NCBI RefSeq assembly: GCF_008365385.1 | Contig: NZ_QOVF01000001.1 | Coordinates: forward strand, 124,001 to 188,000 | DNA: 64,000 nt | Source of the DNA: Halopseudomonas laoshanensis | GTDB taxonomy: Bacteria; Pseudomonadota; Gammaproteobacteria; Pseudomonadales; Pseudomonadaceae | Direction of reading: 5' to 3' | Part shown: positions 54,969-64,000 of the stretch, piece after piece | Numbering within the stretch: the first letter of the stretch is position 1 | Layout of the letters: each line of letters begins with the position of its first letter | The notes under the pieces: model-generated | What the model was told of the DNA's origin: nothing | Databases searched by the model: none | The model's input: only the letters and a program-made list of their open reading frames with translations | Program-made: the position numbers and the translations under genes

Positions 54969-55879
54969 GCGAGCTTCTCCGTCATCTCGCCTGGAGTGAC
55001 TTCGAGTGTGTCGGTCAGCGTGAGTTTTTCCAGCAGGCGCCGAGCATCAAAGGGAGCACGTACTTTGATATCGTTATCGAAATAGCAGAACAGGTCTCGC
55101 GAGCTGCGTTTGGATGGCTGCTTTTTCGATACCCGCTGGGCGTCACGCGGTTGTGCTCCGGAGGTCCAGCTGCGTATGCGTTTTTCCCAATGAGTCAGGG
55201 CTTTTTCGCTGTAACCGCTGCTGTACAGCTGCTTGTCACCGTGCAGGCGCAGGTAGAGAAAATCACTGGTGACGTCTTCCAGAAACGGCCATTTGCCCGC
55301 CGTGTCTGCTATGACCAGCGCTACCTTGTATTTGCGTAACAACGCGATAAATTCGTCGCAGGCAAAACTGGAATGGCGGATTTCCACTGCATGGCGCAGG
55401 CGCGTTTTTGCTGGCAGCTTGGATGTCGGCTGCGGTTCGCCGCGTGTGGCCTGGGCCGCGCAGCGGCGAGCAGCGCTGACCGTCGCGGGCAACAGGCTCA
55501 GAAAGTGGCCAAAGCGTTCTGGGTCGAACTTGAAGCTGGGCGGGAATTGCCAAAGGGTAGCCCCGAGCTTGTCGCCTAATTCCAGCACCCCCGAAGCGTA
55601 AAAGTTGGCGATGGGTTCTTCGACATCGCGCAAGCGTTTTACATGGGTGATATAGCGTGGCGCCTTGACGCTGAAAACAAAGTTATCCGGCGTGTCCGCG
55701 TACCAGCCGGCATAGCGTTCCGGTGTTTGCAAGGCGTAGAAGGAGCCGTTGATCTCAATCGAACTGACTGCCCGGGAGGCGTAGGCGAGCTCCTGACGCT
55801 GCTTCAGACCTTCCGGATAGAAGTCGCCGCGCCACGGCGCATAACGCCAGCCGGAAATGCCGATATGGATATCACTCAC
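54965..55879 (-). CDS. DUF72 domain protein
   Basis: This 304-residue TIM-barrel protein begins with the DUF72 signature [21 protein letters not shown] and has the [13 protein letters not shown] and [10 protein letters not shown] blocks. The function is not known. An insertion rich in Arg, Ser and Gln lies near 240-255. The start is GTG at 55879; no ATG fits the conserved N-terminus. First gene of the DUF72-EEP-clsB-ybhN set, with 76 nt to glgX upstream, where a promoter could lie. Confidence 0.88.
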   Translation of the reverse strand: MSDIHIGISGWRYAPWRGDFYPEGLKQRQELAYASRAVSSIEINGSFYALQTPERYAGWYADTPDNFVFSVKAPRYITHVKRLRDVEEPIANFYASGVLELGDKLGATLWQFPPSFKFDPERFGHFLSLLPATVSAARRCAAQATRGEPQPTSKLPAKTRLRHAVEIRHSSFACDEFIALLRKYKVALVIADTAGKWPFLEDVTSDFLYLRLHGDKQLYSSGYSEKALTHWEKRIRSWTSGAQPRDAQRVSKKQPSKRSSRDLFCYFDNDIKVRAPFDARRLLEKLTLTDTLEVTPGEMTEKLA

Positions 55880-55955
55880 TAACCCACTACCCCCAAATAG
55901 CCAAGGCTATTGCTCGCTTACGTTACCTTTTCCGACTGATTGATCCGCGCTTAGT

Positions 55956-58121
55956 TCATGCAGCGTCGTCCCTGTGCAGTTCAAACAGCAGCAGCGATCT
56001 GTTGGTGACCATGAATTGGCTGGCCAGGTCATGTTGTTCTTCATGACTAAGCTCAGGGCGGTGGGTATCGAGCAAACAGATCCAGTGGGTGCCCTGGGGG
56101 ACTTCGGGCAGATGGAAATTCACCACATCGTCATGCGCGTTGAAGACCATCAGCATGGTCGAGTCATCCCCTTTGCGGCGCATGCCAGTGGGTCGCGCAC
56201 GTCCATCCAGCAGCATGCCGATGCATTTGGCGTTCGAGTCCTGCCACTGGTCCTCGTGCATCTCCGAACCGTCGGGTGACAGCCAGGTGACGTCCTTGAC
56301 CTCCAGTTCCTCATCGTAGTCGCCGACCAGAAAGCGGCCGCGGCGCAGGATTGGATAAGCCTTGCGCAACTTGATCACACGCCGGGTGAAGGCGAGCAAA
56401 CTGCGGCCTTCATCGTCAATATCCCAGTGGATCCAGCCCAGCTCATTGTCCTGGCAGTAGACGTTGTTGTTGCCGTTTTGCGTGCGGCTGAACTCGTCCC
56501 CGGCGAGCAGCATCGGGGTGCCTTGGGAGAGCAGCAAGGTGGCCATCAGATTACGCATCTGGCGGGCGCGCAACTCGCGGATCTCCGGGTCGTCTGTAGG
56601 GCCTTCACAGCCATGATTATGCGAGTGGTTATTGTCGTTGCCGTCGTTGTTGTCCTCACCATTGGCTTCGTTATGTTTCTGGTCATAACTGACCACGTCG
56701 CGCAGGGTGAAGCCGTCGTGGGCGGTGATGAAGTTGATCGAGGCGAAAGGTCTGCGCCCGCGCTCGTTGAAAAAGTCGCCTGATGCGGTGAGGCGGCTGG
56801 CCAGTTCGCCGAGCTGGTTTTCCTGGCCCATCCAATAGGCCCGAACCGTATCGCGAAAGCGGTCGTTCCATTCCATCCAGCCGGGTGGAAACCCGCCTAC
56901 CTGATAGCCACCGGGGCCACAGTCCCAAGGTTCGGCAATCAGTTTTACCTGGCTGAGGATCGGGTCCTGACGGCAGGCGACAAGAAAGCCGTGGCGCTCA
57001 TCAAAGCCGTGGGCATGCCGAGCCAGGATGGTTGCCAGATCGAAGCGGAAGCCATCGACCTGCATCTCCGTGGCCCAATAGCGCAGGGAATCCGTGACCA
57101 TCTGCAGCACGCAGGGGTGGCCCATATCCAGCGTGTTACCGGTGCCGGAGTCGTTGATGTAGTAGCGTTTTTCCTCGGGCATCAGCCGGTAATAGGTGGC
57201 ATTGTCGATGCCGCGCATGGACAGCGTCGGCCCTAGCTCGTTGCCTTCGGCCGTATGGTTGTAAACCACATCCAGCAGCACCTCGAGGCCTGCCTCATGC
57301 ATTTGCGCGACCATCTCCTTGAATTCGGCGATGCGGCCACTGGCCAGATAGCTGGGATGCGGGGCAAAGAAACCGATGCTGTTGTAACCCCAGTAGTTGT
57401 TCAGGCCCTTGTCCAGCAGGTGCTGGTCATTGACGAACGCATGGATTGGCAACAGCTCGACACTGGACACGCCGAGCGATTTGATGTGTTTGATGATCTC
57501 GGGGTTCTTCAAACCAGCGAAGGTACCGCGGAACGTTTCCGGCACATCGGGGTGCAGCATGCTGGTGCCGCGCACGTGGGTTTCGTAGATGATGGTATTG
57601 TTCCAGGGCACCTGAACCTTGCGCTGCTCGCCCCAGGTAAAGGCTGGATCAATGACCTTGGCCTTGGGCATAAAAGGCGCACTGTCGCGCTCGTCGAAGC
57701 TCAGATCGGCATCCGGTGAGCCGATGGTGTAGCCGAACAGGCTTTCGTCCCAGCACAGTTCACCCACCAGTTGCTTGGCGTAGGGGTCTATCAGCAACTT
57801 GTTGTGATTGAAACGGTGCCCGGCCTGGGGGTCATACGGACCATAAACGCGGTACCCGTAGATCTGCCCAGGATGGGCATCCGGCAGGTAAACGTGCCAT
57901 ATTTCGTTGGTGTACTCCGGCAGTGCAATACGTTCCAGTTCCACTTCGCCCTTGTGATCAAACAGGCAGAGTTCAACGCGGGTAGCGTGCGCGGAGAACA
58001 GCGCAAAGTTGACGCCCAGGCCATCCCAGGTGGCACCGAGCGGGAAGGGTAGCCCCTCCTTGACGCGCGAGCGTTGGGTCGGCTGGAACTGGGCGCGCTC
58101 GGGCTGTCGGTGCTTGGTCAT
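55956..58121 (-). CDS. glgX: Glycogen debranching enzyme GlgX
   Basis: GlgX (GH13_11) hydrolyses alpha-1,6 branches of limit dextrin and supplies linear chains to MalQ and TreY. The 721-residue protein has an N-terminal CBM48 (PLGATWDGLGVNFALFSAHATRVELCLFD). The barrel has DGFRFDLATILAR, EPWDCGPGGYQVG and NFITAHDGFTLRD. A His/Asn-rich stretch (about 505-530) occurs in the usual loop. It begins 16 nt after DUF2934. Confidence 0.95.
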   Translation of the reverse strand: MTKHRQPERAQFQPTQRSRVKEGLPFPLGATWDGLGVNFALFSAHATRVELCLFDHKGEVELERIALPEYTNEIWHVYLPDAHPGQIYGYRVYGPYDPQAGHRFNHNKLLIDPYAKQLVGELCWDESLFGYTIGSPDADLSFDERDSAPFMPKAKVIDPAFTWGEQRKVQVPWNNTIIYETHVRGTSMLHPDVPETFRGTFAGLKNPEIIKHIKSLGVSSVELLPIHAFVNDQHLLDKGLNNYWGYNSIGFFAPHPSYLASGRIAEFKEMVAQMHEAGLEVLLDVVYNHTAEGNELGPTLSMRGIDNATYYRLMPEEKRYYINDSGTGNTLDMGHPCVLQMVTDSLRYWATEMQVDGFRFDLATILARHAHGFDERHGFLVACRQDPILSQVKLIAEPWDCGPGGYQVGGFPPGWMEWNDRFRDTVRAYWMGQENQLGELASRLTASGDFFNERGRRPFASINFITAHDGFTLRDVVSYDQKHNEANGEDNNDGNDNNHSHNHGCEGPTDDPEIRELRARQMRNLMATLLLSQGTPMLLAGDEFSRTQNGNNNVYCQDNELGWIHWDIDDEGRSLLAFTRRVIKLRKAYPILRRGRFLVGDYDEELEVKDVTWLSPDGSEMHEDQWQDSNAKCIGMLLDGRARPTGMRRKGDDSTMLMVFNAHDDVVNFHLPEVPQGTHWICLLDTHRPELSHEEQHDLASQFMVTNRSLLLFELHRDDAA

Positions 58122-58137
58122 CTGGGTTATCTCGCAA

Positions 58138-58443
58138 TTATTGATCGGTGGACTTGCCGGGTTTAGCTGTTTTGGAAGCGCTGGCCGACGGCTTCTTGAC
58201 CGCCGCCTTGCGTGCGCCGGGGGTGCCTAGAAGCGCCGGTTTTTCTGCCTGGGTTTCGGCTAGGCTAGGGGCCTTGCGGGTGCGCTTGATCTTGCCGGGC
58301 GGCGCGGCCGTGTCACCGTGGCTTTCGCTTTCTACCAGTTCACGGGCCAGTGCCCAGTGTTCCTCTGTTTTGCCCTCTGGTCGGCCTTCGTTCTCCCAGA
58401 TCTGGTAGGCGAGTTCACGGATGCGTTGCTCGTCATGGCTCAT
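58138..58443 (-). CDS. DUF2934 small basic protein
   Basis: This 101-residue protein has the DUF2934 motif at its N-terminus (RIRELAYQIWENEGRPEGKTEEHW) and a Lys/Ala/Pro/Ser-rich tail of about 60 residues. No enzyme function is known; the tail could bind nucleic acid or glucan. AGGAG lies 7 nt before the ATG. It is placed between glgX and treY, an arrangement I also recall in P. aeruginosa (PA2161). Confidence 0.85.
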   Translation of the reverse strand: MSHDEQRIRELAYQIWENEGRPEGKTEEHWALARELVESESHGDTAAPPGKIKRTRKAPSLAETQAEKPALLGTPGARKAAVKKPSASASKTAKPGKSTDQ

Positions 58444-58465
58444 GAATTAACTCCTGTGGTGGTGG

Positions 58466-61243
58466 TCATGAACTGGTGAACAGGGCGACGGGAAAATGCG
58501 CCAACAAAGTGCCGACAGCCAGTGTTTCCTGCCCTGGGTGCTGTTGAGTTGGACCTAGCACGCTGGTCCAAGTGCGATCTTTCAGATGACCGGGCATCTG
58601 AATGCGGGTATCGCCCCAGCGCTCCACAGCGACTTGCGGAAAAGCTTGGCGTGCGACCAGATCAGAGGCCAGACGCGGCACCAGGACGAGCAGCAGGCGG
58701 CCCTGATATTCACGTAAAAAGGCCAGAGCCTGGTGCTTTTGCGCACCCTCCATTTCCAACGGGAGATAACTGCCAGAACTGAATAGCTGTGGATCTGCTT
58801 TACGCTGCTGCAAGGTACGCGCGATCAGATATTGTTTGATCCGACCATCGCGCCAATGTATCAACAGCTCACGCTCGGACACAGGCTCGGCTAGAGCGCC
58901 TATCCTCGCCGCGTAATCCACGGGCCGGCGGTTGTCTGGATCCACCAGGCTGAAATCCCAGAATTCTGTGCCCTGGTAAATATCTGGAACGCCGGGGCAG
59001 CAGAGTTTCAGCAGGCACTGGGCAAGACTGTTGAGTGCGCCGGCCGGAGCAAGCTCGGCAGCGGCTTTCGCCAGGCTGGCGCGCAGAGGAGCGGCATCCG
59101 GTTGTTCGAACAGGCCATGCAAATACTGCTGGCAGGCTTCCTCGTAGGCGCTATTGGGTGCGGTCCAGCCACTGTGCAGTTTGGCTTCGCGTAGCGCCTT
59201 CTCTTGCCAGCCCTGGAGCCGTTGGGCGTAGTCGTGGCGCTGTGCGCTGTCTCCCAGGTTCAAATCAAGTGGCCAGCTTGCGAGTATCGACTGAAACAGC
59301 ATCAGCTCGTCCGCAGGGGAGGGTGCCTGTTCCTCGGCTATCTGGCTGCGCAGAGGTGCCGCGAGGTTGCGCCACTGGCGGGTTTTTTCCGCGTACCAGG
59401 CGCTGCGCTCACTGACCACCGCCAGCCGCGCACGGGTATCTTCTCCACGCTTGTGGTCATGGGTGGCGGTGGCCAGCAGGGTGTTTGGGCAGGCTATGGC
59501 GCGCGCCACATTGAATGCGTGGAAGGCCTCGATCGAGGAGGCAAAGTGTTGTGGATCAAAGCCCACGTCGTTCCGCGACAACAATGCGCCGTACCGATAG
59601 AAAGCCGTATCCTCCACCGCTTTGGCCGCGGCCGGCGCGGTGAGCTGGTGAAAGCGAGTTAGCGTGCGTTGGCGTAATGAGCGGTAGGGTCCGGGAGGCA
59701 ATTGTGCCAGTGGTTCGGCACCCAGCCAGGCGTTGAGCTGTTCCAGCAACGCCGAATCGGCTTCCGGCAGGCTGTTCTTGGCACCCTGCAGCGCTTGCTG
59801 GAACACCGCCTCATCTGCCTGACTGCGTCCCGCCGCGGCGGCATAGGTGCGGTAGACCGGAAAGTGCGCGACCAGCTCCAGCAGGCCCCGGCGGATGGCA
59901 TTCAAGGTAATGTCGCGCGTGGCAAGATCGGCGCGGGAGATTTGCAAAAGATTGTCGGAAACGCTATCGAAATCACTTGCCAGAGAATGAGTCAGCACCA
60001 GCCTGCGCGCCTGCTCCACCTCGCGCATAAAGTTTGCCGGGCGGCCGGTCAGCCTGTGCCAGTGGGTCTGCAAGGGATGACCACCCATGGGGTCGTGCTG
60101 CAGCAGCGAGACCTGGTTCATGAACTCATAGCCCGTCGTGCCATCGGCGCCCCATTGCGGCTCCAATACTTCACCTGCGCCGAGTATTTTCTCCACGTGA
60201 ATGGGAAAGGGGATGAGGTCAGGAGCGCATATTTGTTCGACGCGCCGGCGCAGCCTGCGGCAGTAGGCCCGCGGATTGGCCAGGCCGTCGATATGATCAA
60301 TGCGCAGACCGTCAACTTTGCCATCGCTGATCAGCTGGAACACCTTGGCATGGCTGGCTTCGAACACGTCGCCACGCTCGGCGCGCAGGCTGATCAATTC
60401 GTTGATATCGAAAAAGCGCCGCCAATTGATCTCGTCGTTGGCCGTGCGCCAGTTGGCCAGACGGTAGTGTTGGCGCTCAAGCAGGTGATGGAGCCGGTCG
60501 TGCCGCTCTCCGACTTCTTGCGGGTCGGGGTTGAGACGCGCCAGCGCGTAGTGAATCAGATCGTCGGTAGTGCCTTCCTGGCAGAGCGCGGCCAGCTCCA
60601 GACAGAGTGCTGACGCTTGGCTGAACGGATCAACGGCATCCTCGAGCGCGTCAAAACGGATCCCCAGGTCGTTCAATCGGGCATCCTGGGTATGCTGCAG
60701 AATGTTGCCGTAGCTGGGAGGCGTGAGCGGCACACGGTGGTCAAAATAGTGCAGGCAAAATTGTCCTGCTTGTTTGTCCAGCACCACTTTCAAGTCGCCT
60801 GCGTCAAGCTCTGCAGCATAGTCGGTGGCAAGGATAGGCAGCAGCACGCGGCCCTTGAGCAACGGATTGGGGCTGTCCCATTGAATATCGAAAAATTCCG
60901 CATAGGGGCTGACCCGGCCCCATTCCAATACGCTCCGCCACCAGGGATTGAGGTGAGTGACGGCCATATGGTTGGGTACAATATCCAGTATCAGGCCCAT
61001 GTTCCGTGCACGTAGACCGCTGACGAGGCGATCAAAAGCGGGCTCCCCACCCAGCTCGGGATCGATCTGGGTGGGGTCTATCACGTCATAACCGTGGGTC
61101 GAACCAGGCTTTGCGGTCAGCAGCGGTGAGGCATAGACATGGCTGATTCCCAGATCAGCAAAGTAGTCGAGCAGCAGCAGCGCATCATCCAGAGTGAACT
61201 CCGGATGAAACTGCAGCCGTACGGTGGCTCTTAATGGGGTCAT
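58466..61243 (-). CDS. treY: Maltooligosyltrehalose synthase TreY
   Basis: TreY (GH13_26) rearranges the reducing-end glucose of a maltodextrin into a trehalose unit. The 925-residue protein starts with RATVRLQFHPEFTLDDA and has the typical YASPLLTAKPGSTHGYDV and DIVPNHMAV. The catalytic aspartate lies in DGLRIDHIDGLANP. The start overlaps the malQ stop by 4 nt. Acts with TreZ, whose gene is two positions upstream. Confidence 0.95.
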   Translation of the reverse strand: MTPLRATVRLQFHPEFTLDDALLLLDYFADLGISHVYASPLLTAKPGSTHGYDVIDPTQIDPELGGEPAFDRLVSGLRARNMGLILDIVPNHMAVTHLNPWWRSVLEWGRVSPYAEFFDIQWDSPNPLLKGRVLLPILATDYAAELDAGDLKVVLDKQAGQFCLHYFDHRVPLTPPSYGNILQHTQDARLNDLGIRFDALEDAVDPFSQASALCLELAALCQEGTTDDLIHYALARLNPDPQEVGERHDRLHHLLERQHYRLANWRTANDEINWRRFFDINELISLRAERGDVFEASHAKVFQLISDGKVDGLRIDHIDGLANPRAYCRRLRRRVEQICAPDLIPFPIHVEKILGAGEVLEPQWGADGTTGYEFMNQVSLLQHDPMGGHPLQTHWHRLTGRPANFMREVEQARRLVLTHSLASDFDSVSDNLLQISRADLATRDITLNAIRRGLLELVAHFPVYRTYAAAAGRSQADEAVFQQALQGAKNSLPEADSALLEQLNAWLGAEPLAQLPPGPYRSLRQRTLTRFHQLTAPAAAKAVEDTAFYRYGALLSRNDVGFDPQHFASSIEAFHAFNVARAIACPNTLLATATHDHKRGEDTRARLAVVSERSAWYAEKTRQWRNLAAPLRSQIAEEQAPSPADELMLFQSILASWPLDLNLGDSAQRHDYAQRLQGWQEKALREAKLHSGWTAPNSAYEEACQQYLHGLFEQPDAAPLRASLAKAAAELAPAGALNSLAQCLLKLCCPGVPDIYQGTEFWDFSLVDPDNRRPVDYAARIGALAEPVSERELLIHWRDGRIKQYLIARTLQQRKADPQLFSSGSYLPLEMEGAQKHQALAFLREYQGRLLLVLVPRLASDLVARQAFPQVAVERWGDTRIQMPGHLKDRTWTSVLGPTQQHPGQETLAVGTLLAHFPVALFTSS

Positions 61244-63363
61244 GGCTTTGCTTTCTCTACTGTGTCTGCCGGTGTTGACTGCGGACTGTGTGGCGGCGAT
61301 GCGTCGACTGCCAGCCTGACGTTGTTAAGCCGGGCCAGACGTTCAGCCGTGCGCGCGTCGTTGAGCAGTTGCTCCACTGGTTGGGTCCAGCGTCGGCGCC
61401 AGTTGGGATGTTCGTCGCCGGGCCCAGGCAGGTTGGGCTGTTCTGCGCTGGCCAGGGCGTCCTCCAGTGGCAACAGCACCAGCGGCGCCGGAGTTCTGCC
61501 GATAAAGCCGATGGCGGCGGTGAGTTGCTGCTCGGGGTTCGTCGTCGGTTGGAGTAGTTCGCCTGCATCCAGCAGCGCCTGAAGCAAAGCGCTCTTGTCG
61601 ATTTCGCGCTGCTCTCGATCCTGTTGACTTTGCTCCGAATCACGTTGGCCAACCTGTTCTCGCCACTCAATGTCGCGCCCGTTAAACCAGCCCATCAAGC
61701 TCGGCAGATCATGGGTGGTGGTGGTCGCCAGCGCCGCATTCGACCATTTTTCCGGGGCGATGAAGTGGCCACCCTCATGTTCGAACTGCAACACGCGCAT
61801 GCCGAGCAAATGCTTGTCCGTCAGGCTGGCGCGTAGTTCAGGGGCCACCGTGCCCAGATCCTCACCAATGACCAATGCATGATGGCGCCAGGATTCCAGG
61901 GCGACCAGGTGCAGAAGGTCATTCAATGGATAATTGAGGTAGGCCCCGGCAGAGGAGGGCGCCCCACGGGGAATCACCCATAAGCGCTGTAAGCCCATGA
62001 CATGGTCAATACGGATGCCGCCCGCGTGGGCCAGGTTGGCTCGCAGCATATCGATAAAGGCGCTGTAACCCTGGCGCTGTAAGCCATCGGGTGAGAACGC
62101 CGAAACGCCCCAGTCCTGGCCCTGCTGGTTGAGGATATCCGGTGGTGCACCCACGCTGACGTCTGCCAGCAACTGGGTTTGCCGGGCCCAGGCAAGACTG
62201 CCTGTGCCATCGGCGCCCACTGCCAGGTCGGCGATCACACCGATGTGCATGCCGCTGCTGCGGGCGACTGACTGTACCCGTTCCAGACTGCACGCGGTCA
62301 ACCACTGGCAGAACGCGTGGAAATCAACCTCGTGCCTATGCTCCTGGGCAAACCGGTCTACAGCCGAGCCATTCGGATCGCGATAAGGCTCGGGCCACTG
62401 ACGCCAATCGCCGGGGTGTCCGCTCGCGAGCATATGCGCGTGTAACGCTTCGAACCGGCAGTGCTGTTCCAGCGTGTCGCCACTGCGTTGACAGAAATGG
62501 CTGAGATCCTTCGTCAGCGGGTTACTGGCTTTGCAGAACTCTTGGTACAGGTGTCGCCATAGCTGTCCGCGCACTTTGGCCACACCAACCCAGTCAATCA
62601 GGGGTAGCTGTTCAAGCCGATCCCATTCCTGCCGCAGGCCGATGTCCTCAAGCGCCTGTTGCACCAGGGAGTCACCCAATACTCGGGCGGGCGAGGCATA
62701 CAGCGGATTCAGCAGCAGCCGGCTTGAGGGTGAATAGGGGCTGTATTGTTCCGGGCGGGCACTGAACATGGCGTGAATCGGACTGATGGCTACCGCATCC
62801 GCGCCTTTGCTGGCGGCCTGCCTGACCAGCGTCTCCAGCGCCAGGGTATCGCCCAGGCCGCCATCACCTTGGCGGCGTAGCGAATACAGCTGGGCAGACA
62901 ACCCCCAGATGTGACTGCGCTGCCCCTCGGTGAGCTGGCTGACGCTTTGGCAGCGCAGCGGCGCCGTGGCCAGGGTCAGTTTGGTCTCTGCGATCATCAG
63001 TTGGTGATAGCCGCAGCTAGAGATTGGTGGCAGCCGGCCTTGTTCATCCAGGCGGCCGCTCACATTGCCACCCTGTTCCAGCTCTATTCTAAATGCGCTG
63101 CCCGCCGGAAACCGCTCCTGCAAGGAACAGGGATGATCGACCAGCGCCATAACAAGAGGGCCTTCCTTCGCCAGACGCAGCCGCTCGCGTTGTTCAGCCA
63201 GGCTAGCGCGAATCTGCTCGTCATTCTGCGCGGGAAGGCCCAGGGCACTCAACACCCCCTGCAATGCCTCAGGCGTCAGTTGTTGCGGTTGGCCGAAGGC
63301 GTCATCCCAGCGCAGCGTGATGCCGACGGCCGCGGCCAGTGCCATGAGCGATGTGTCGTTCAT
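61240..63363 (-). CDS. malQ: 4-alpha-glucanotransferase (amylomaltase) MalQ
   Basis: MalQ (GH77) transfers glucan segments between maltodextrins and provides acceptor chains of suitable length. The 707-residue protein has the long N-terminal extension of the gamma-proteobacterial type. Catalytic motifs are GGIRIDHVMGLQRLWVIP, VIGEDLGTVAP and TTHDLPSLMGW. It overlaps treY and treZ by 4 nt each, which shows tight coupling of the operon. Confidence 0.95.
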   Translation of the reverse strand: MNDTSLMALAAAVGITLRWDDAFGQPQQLTPEALQGVLSALGLPAQNDEQIRASLAEQRERLRLAKEGPLVMALVDHPCSLQERFPAGSAFRIELEQGGNVSGRLDEQGRLPPISSCGYHQLMIAETKLTLATAPLRCQSVSQLTEGQRSHIWGLSAQLYSLRRQGDGGLGDTLALETLVRQAASKGADAVAISPIHAMFSARPEQYSPYSPSSRLLLNPLYASPARVLGDSLVQQALEDIGLRQEWDRLEQLPLIDWVGVAKVRGQLWRHLYQEFCKASNPLTKDLSHFCQRSGDTLEQHCRFEALHAHMLASGHPGDWRQWPEPYRDPNGSAVDRFAQEHRHEVDFHAFCQWLTACSLERVQSVARSSGMHIGVIADLAVGADGTGSLAWARQTQLLADVSVGAPPDILNQQGQDWGVSAFSPDGLQRQGYSAFIDMLRANLAHAGGIRIDHVMGLQRLWVIPRGAPSSAGAYLNYPLNDLLHLVALESWRHHALVIGEDLGTVAPELRASLTDKHLLGMRVLQFEHEGGHFIAPEKWSNAALATTTTHDLPSLMGWFNGRDIEWREQVGQRDSEQSQQDREQREIDKSALLQALLDAGELLQPTTNPEQQLTAAIGFIGRTPAPLVLLPLEDALASAEQPNLPGPGDEHPNWRRRWTQPVEQLLNDARTAERLARLNNVRLAVDASPPHSPQSTPADTVEKAKP

Positions 63364-64000
63364 GCTTCGGCTTCCACGCTGACAACCACGCTGAGAGGTG
63401 GTAAATGATTGGCGGCTCCAGCGACATCCTCGCCGTAAGCGAATATCACCTTGGCAGCTTTGGTCAAAGGTGGTGTTGTCACCGACGTCTCTGACAGGTT
63501 CAGGTCGATGCGCAACCGGCTCTGATTACCCAGGGTCCAGGAAGCGGTCACCGCTTTGTCAGCCAGTACATGCGCCGCTTCAGCGCGGCTACCGACAAGG
63601 TGTGGAATGATGTATTGATGGCGAATCTGCAGTAGTCGACGATAGTAGTCAGCCCACTCCCGATGCTTGGGAAGTTCCAGGTCAGACCAGTTTGGCTGAG
63701 ATGCCTGGAAAGTCGCGACAGCATTCGGATCGGGTATGTGGTTGCGGGCAACGGCGTCGGCAAAGGCGGAGAATTCGGAGAACTCGTTACGCCGGCCTTC
63801 GCGCACTGCCTGCGCCAGTTCGTCGTGGTAATCGGTGAAAAACTGAAAGGGTTGTTCGCTGCCCCATTCTTCACCCATGAATAACAGCGGAATCATTGGG
63901 CTTAACAGCAACAGCGCGGTAGCGGCTTTTAGCGCAGGTTGTTCGGTGAGGTGGATCAAGCGCTCGCCGAGCGCTCGATTGCCCACCTGGTCATGATTCT
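63360..64000 (-). CDS. treZ: Maltooligosyltrehalose trehalohydrolase TreZ, C-terminal part
   Basis: TreZ (GH13_10) cleaves trehalose from the end of TreY products. Only the last 213 residues are in the window: the frame is open at the right edge, beginning NHDQVGNRALGERL, a conserved catalytic-barrel segment, then LLFMGEEWGSEQPFQFFTDY and the C-terminal beta domain. The ATG/GTG seen near the edge is internal. The gene is first of the visible minus-strand operon treZ-malQ-treY; any upstream glgA lies beyond the window. Confidence 0.92.
   Translation of the reverse strand, partial: NHDQVGNRALGERLIHLTEQPALKAATALLLLSPMIPLLFMGEEWGSEQPFQFFTDYHDELAQAVREGRRNEFSEFSAFADAVARNHIPDPNAVATFQASQPNWSDLELPKHREWADYYRRLLQIRHQYIIPHLVGSRAEAAHVLADKAVTASWTLGNQSRLRIDLNLSETSVTTPPLTKAAKVIFAYGEDVAGAANHLPPLSVVVSVEAEA

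Noticed and set aside
59702-60613. 303-codon plus-strand ORF opposite treY
   Set aside because: Shadow of a clear GH13 enzyme gene; no domain or ribosome site.
1-64000. CRISPR array, prophage or insertion sequence
   Set aside because: No regularly spaced repeats, no transposase, integrase or phage structural genes were seen on either strand.

Overview
The window looks like a chromosome segment of a gamma-proteobacterium of the Pseudomonas group. The first 12.8 kb keep the order I remember from Pseudomonas aeruginosa: the end of the tol-pal operon (cpoB), queE, queC and tRNA-Lys, then nadA, bepA, tusA, an AI-2E family permease, bcp, gcvR, dapA, bamC, a metallo-beta-lactamase-fold protein, purC and tRNA-Ser. 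A marine or halophilic branch (Halopseudomonas-like) is possible, but that is inference. No rRNA, CRISPR array, transposase, integrase or prophage gene was seen.

Layout. (1) 1-12.9 kb is housekeeping: cell-envelope assembly, queuosine, NAD, lysine and purine synthesis. (2) 12.9-29.5 kb lies directly downstream of tRNA-Ser. It encodes an export unit: a Tat-exported PhoX-type phosphatase with a PHO-box-like promoter, TatA- and TatB-like proteins without TatC, an esterase-like lipoprotein, a complete gspC-N type II secretion operon, and a BamD/PilF-like lipoprotein at the operon end. A decayed duplicate of the tRNA-Ser 3-prime end and terminator marks the left border. (3) 29.5-31.1 kb holds rdgC and the tRNA-Val/tRNA-Asp pair, followed by a very strong terminator. 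(4) 31.2-44.3 kb is a stress region. It contains a DUF4142 protein between two related small exported acidic proteins, Ku and LigD for end joining, an MscS channel, a methyltransferase next to a haem-oxygenase-like di-iron enzyme, two ferritin-like proteins and a short-chain dehydrogenase. (5) 44.4-64 kb is an alpha-glucan and trehalose region. The plus-strand genes glgE, treS-maltokinase and glgB converge on the minus-strand genes treZ, malQ, treY, DUF2934, glgX, DUF72, an EEP phosphohydrolase, clsB and ybhN-like.

How the genes work together. TreS and its fused maltokinase turn trehalose into maltose-1-phosphate, GlgE polymerises this into linear glucan, and GlgB adds branches. GlgX, MalQ, TreY and TreZ trim the glucan and return it to trehalose, so the window encodes a closed trehalose-glucan cycle. 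The cycle is linked to NHEJ repair, cardiolipin synthesis, mechanosensation and iron-binding helical proteins. This matches, from memory, the stationary-phase and desiccation cluster around PA2133-PA2192 in P. aeruginosa PAO1. The T2SS, PhoX and Tat block resembles the Xcp/Uxp phosphatase-secretion locus that I recall from Pseudomonas putida.

The parts that seem least described are the PhoX-TatAB-lipoprotein-T2SS module with its terminal TPR lipoprotein, and the cluster of four neighbouring genes (methyltransferase, di-iron enzyme, two ferritin-like proteins).
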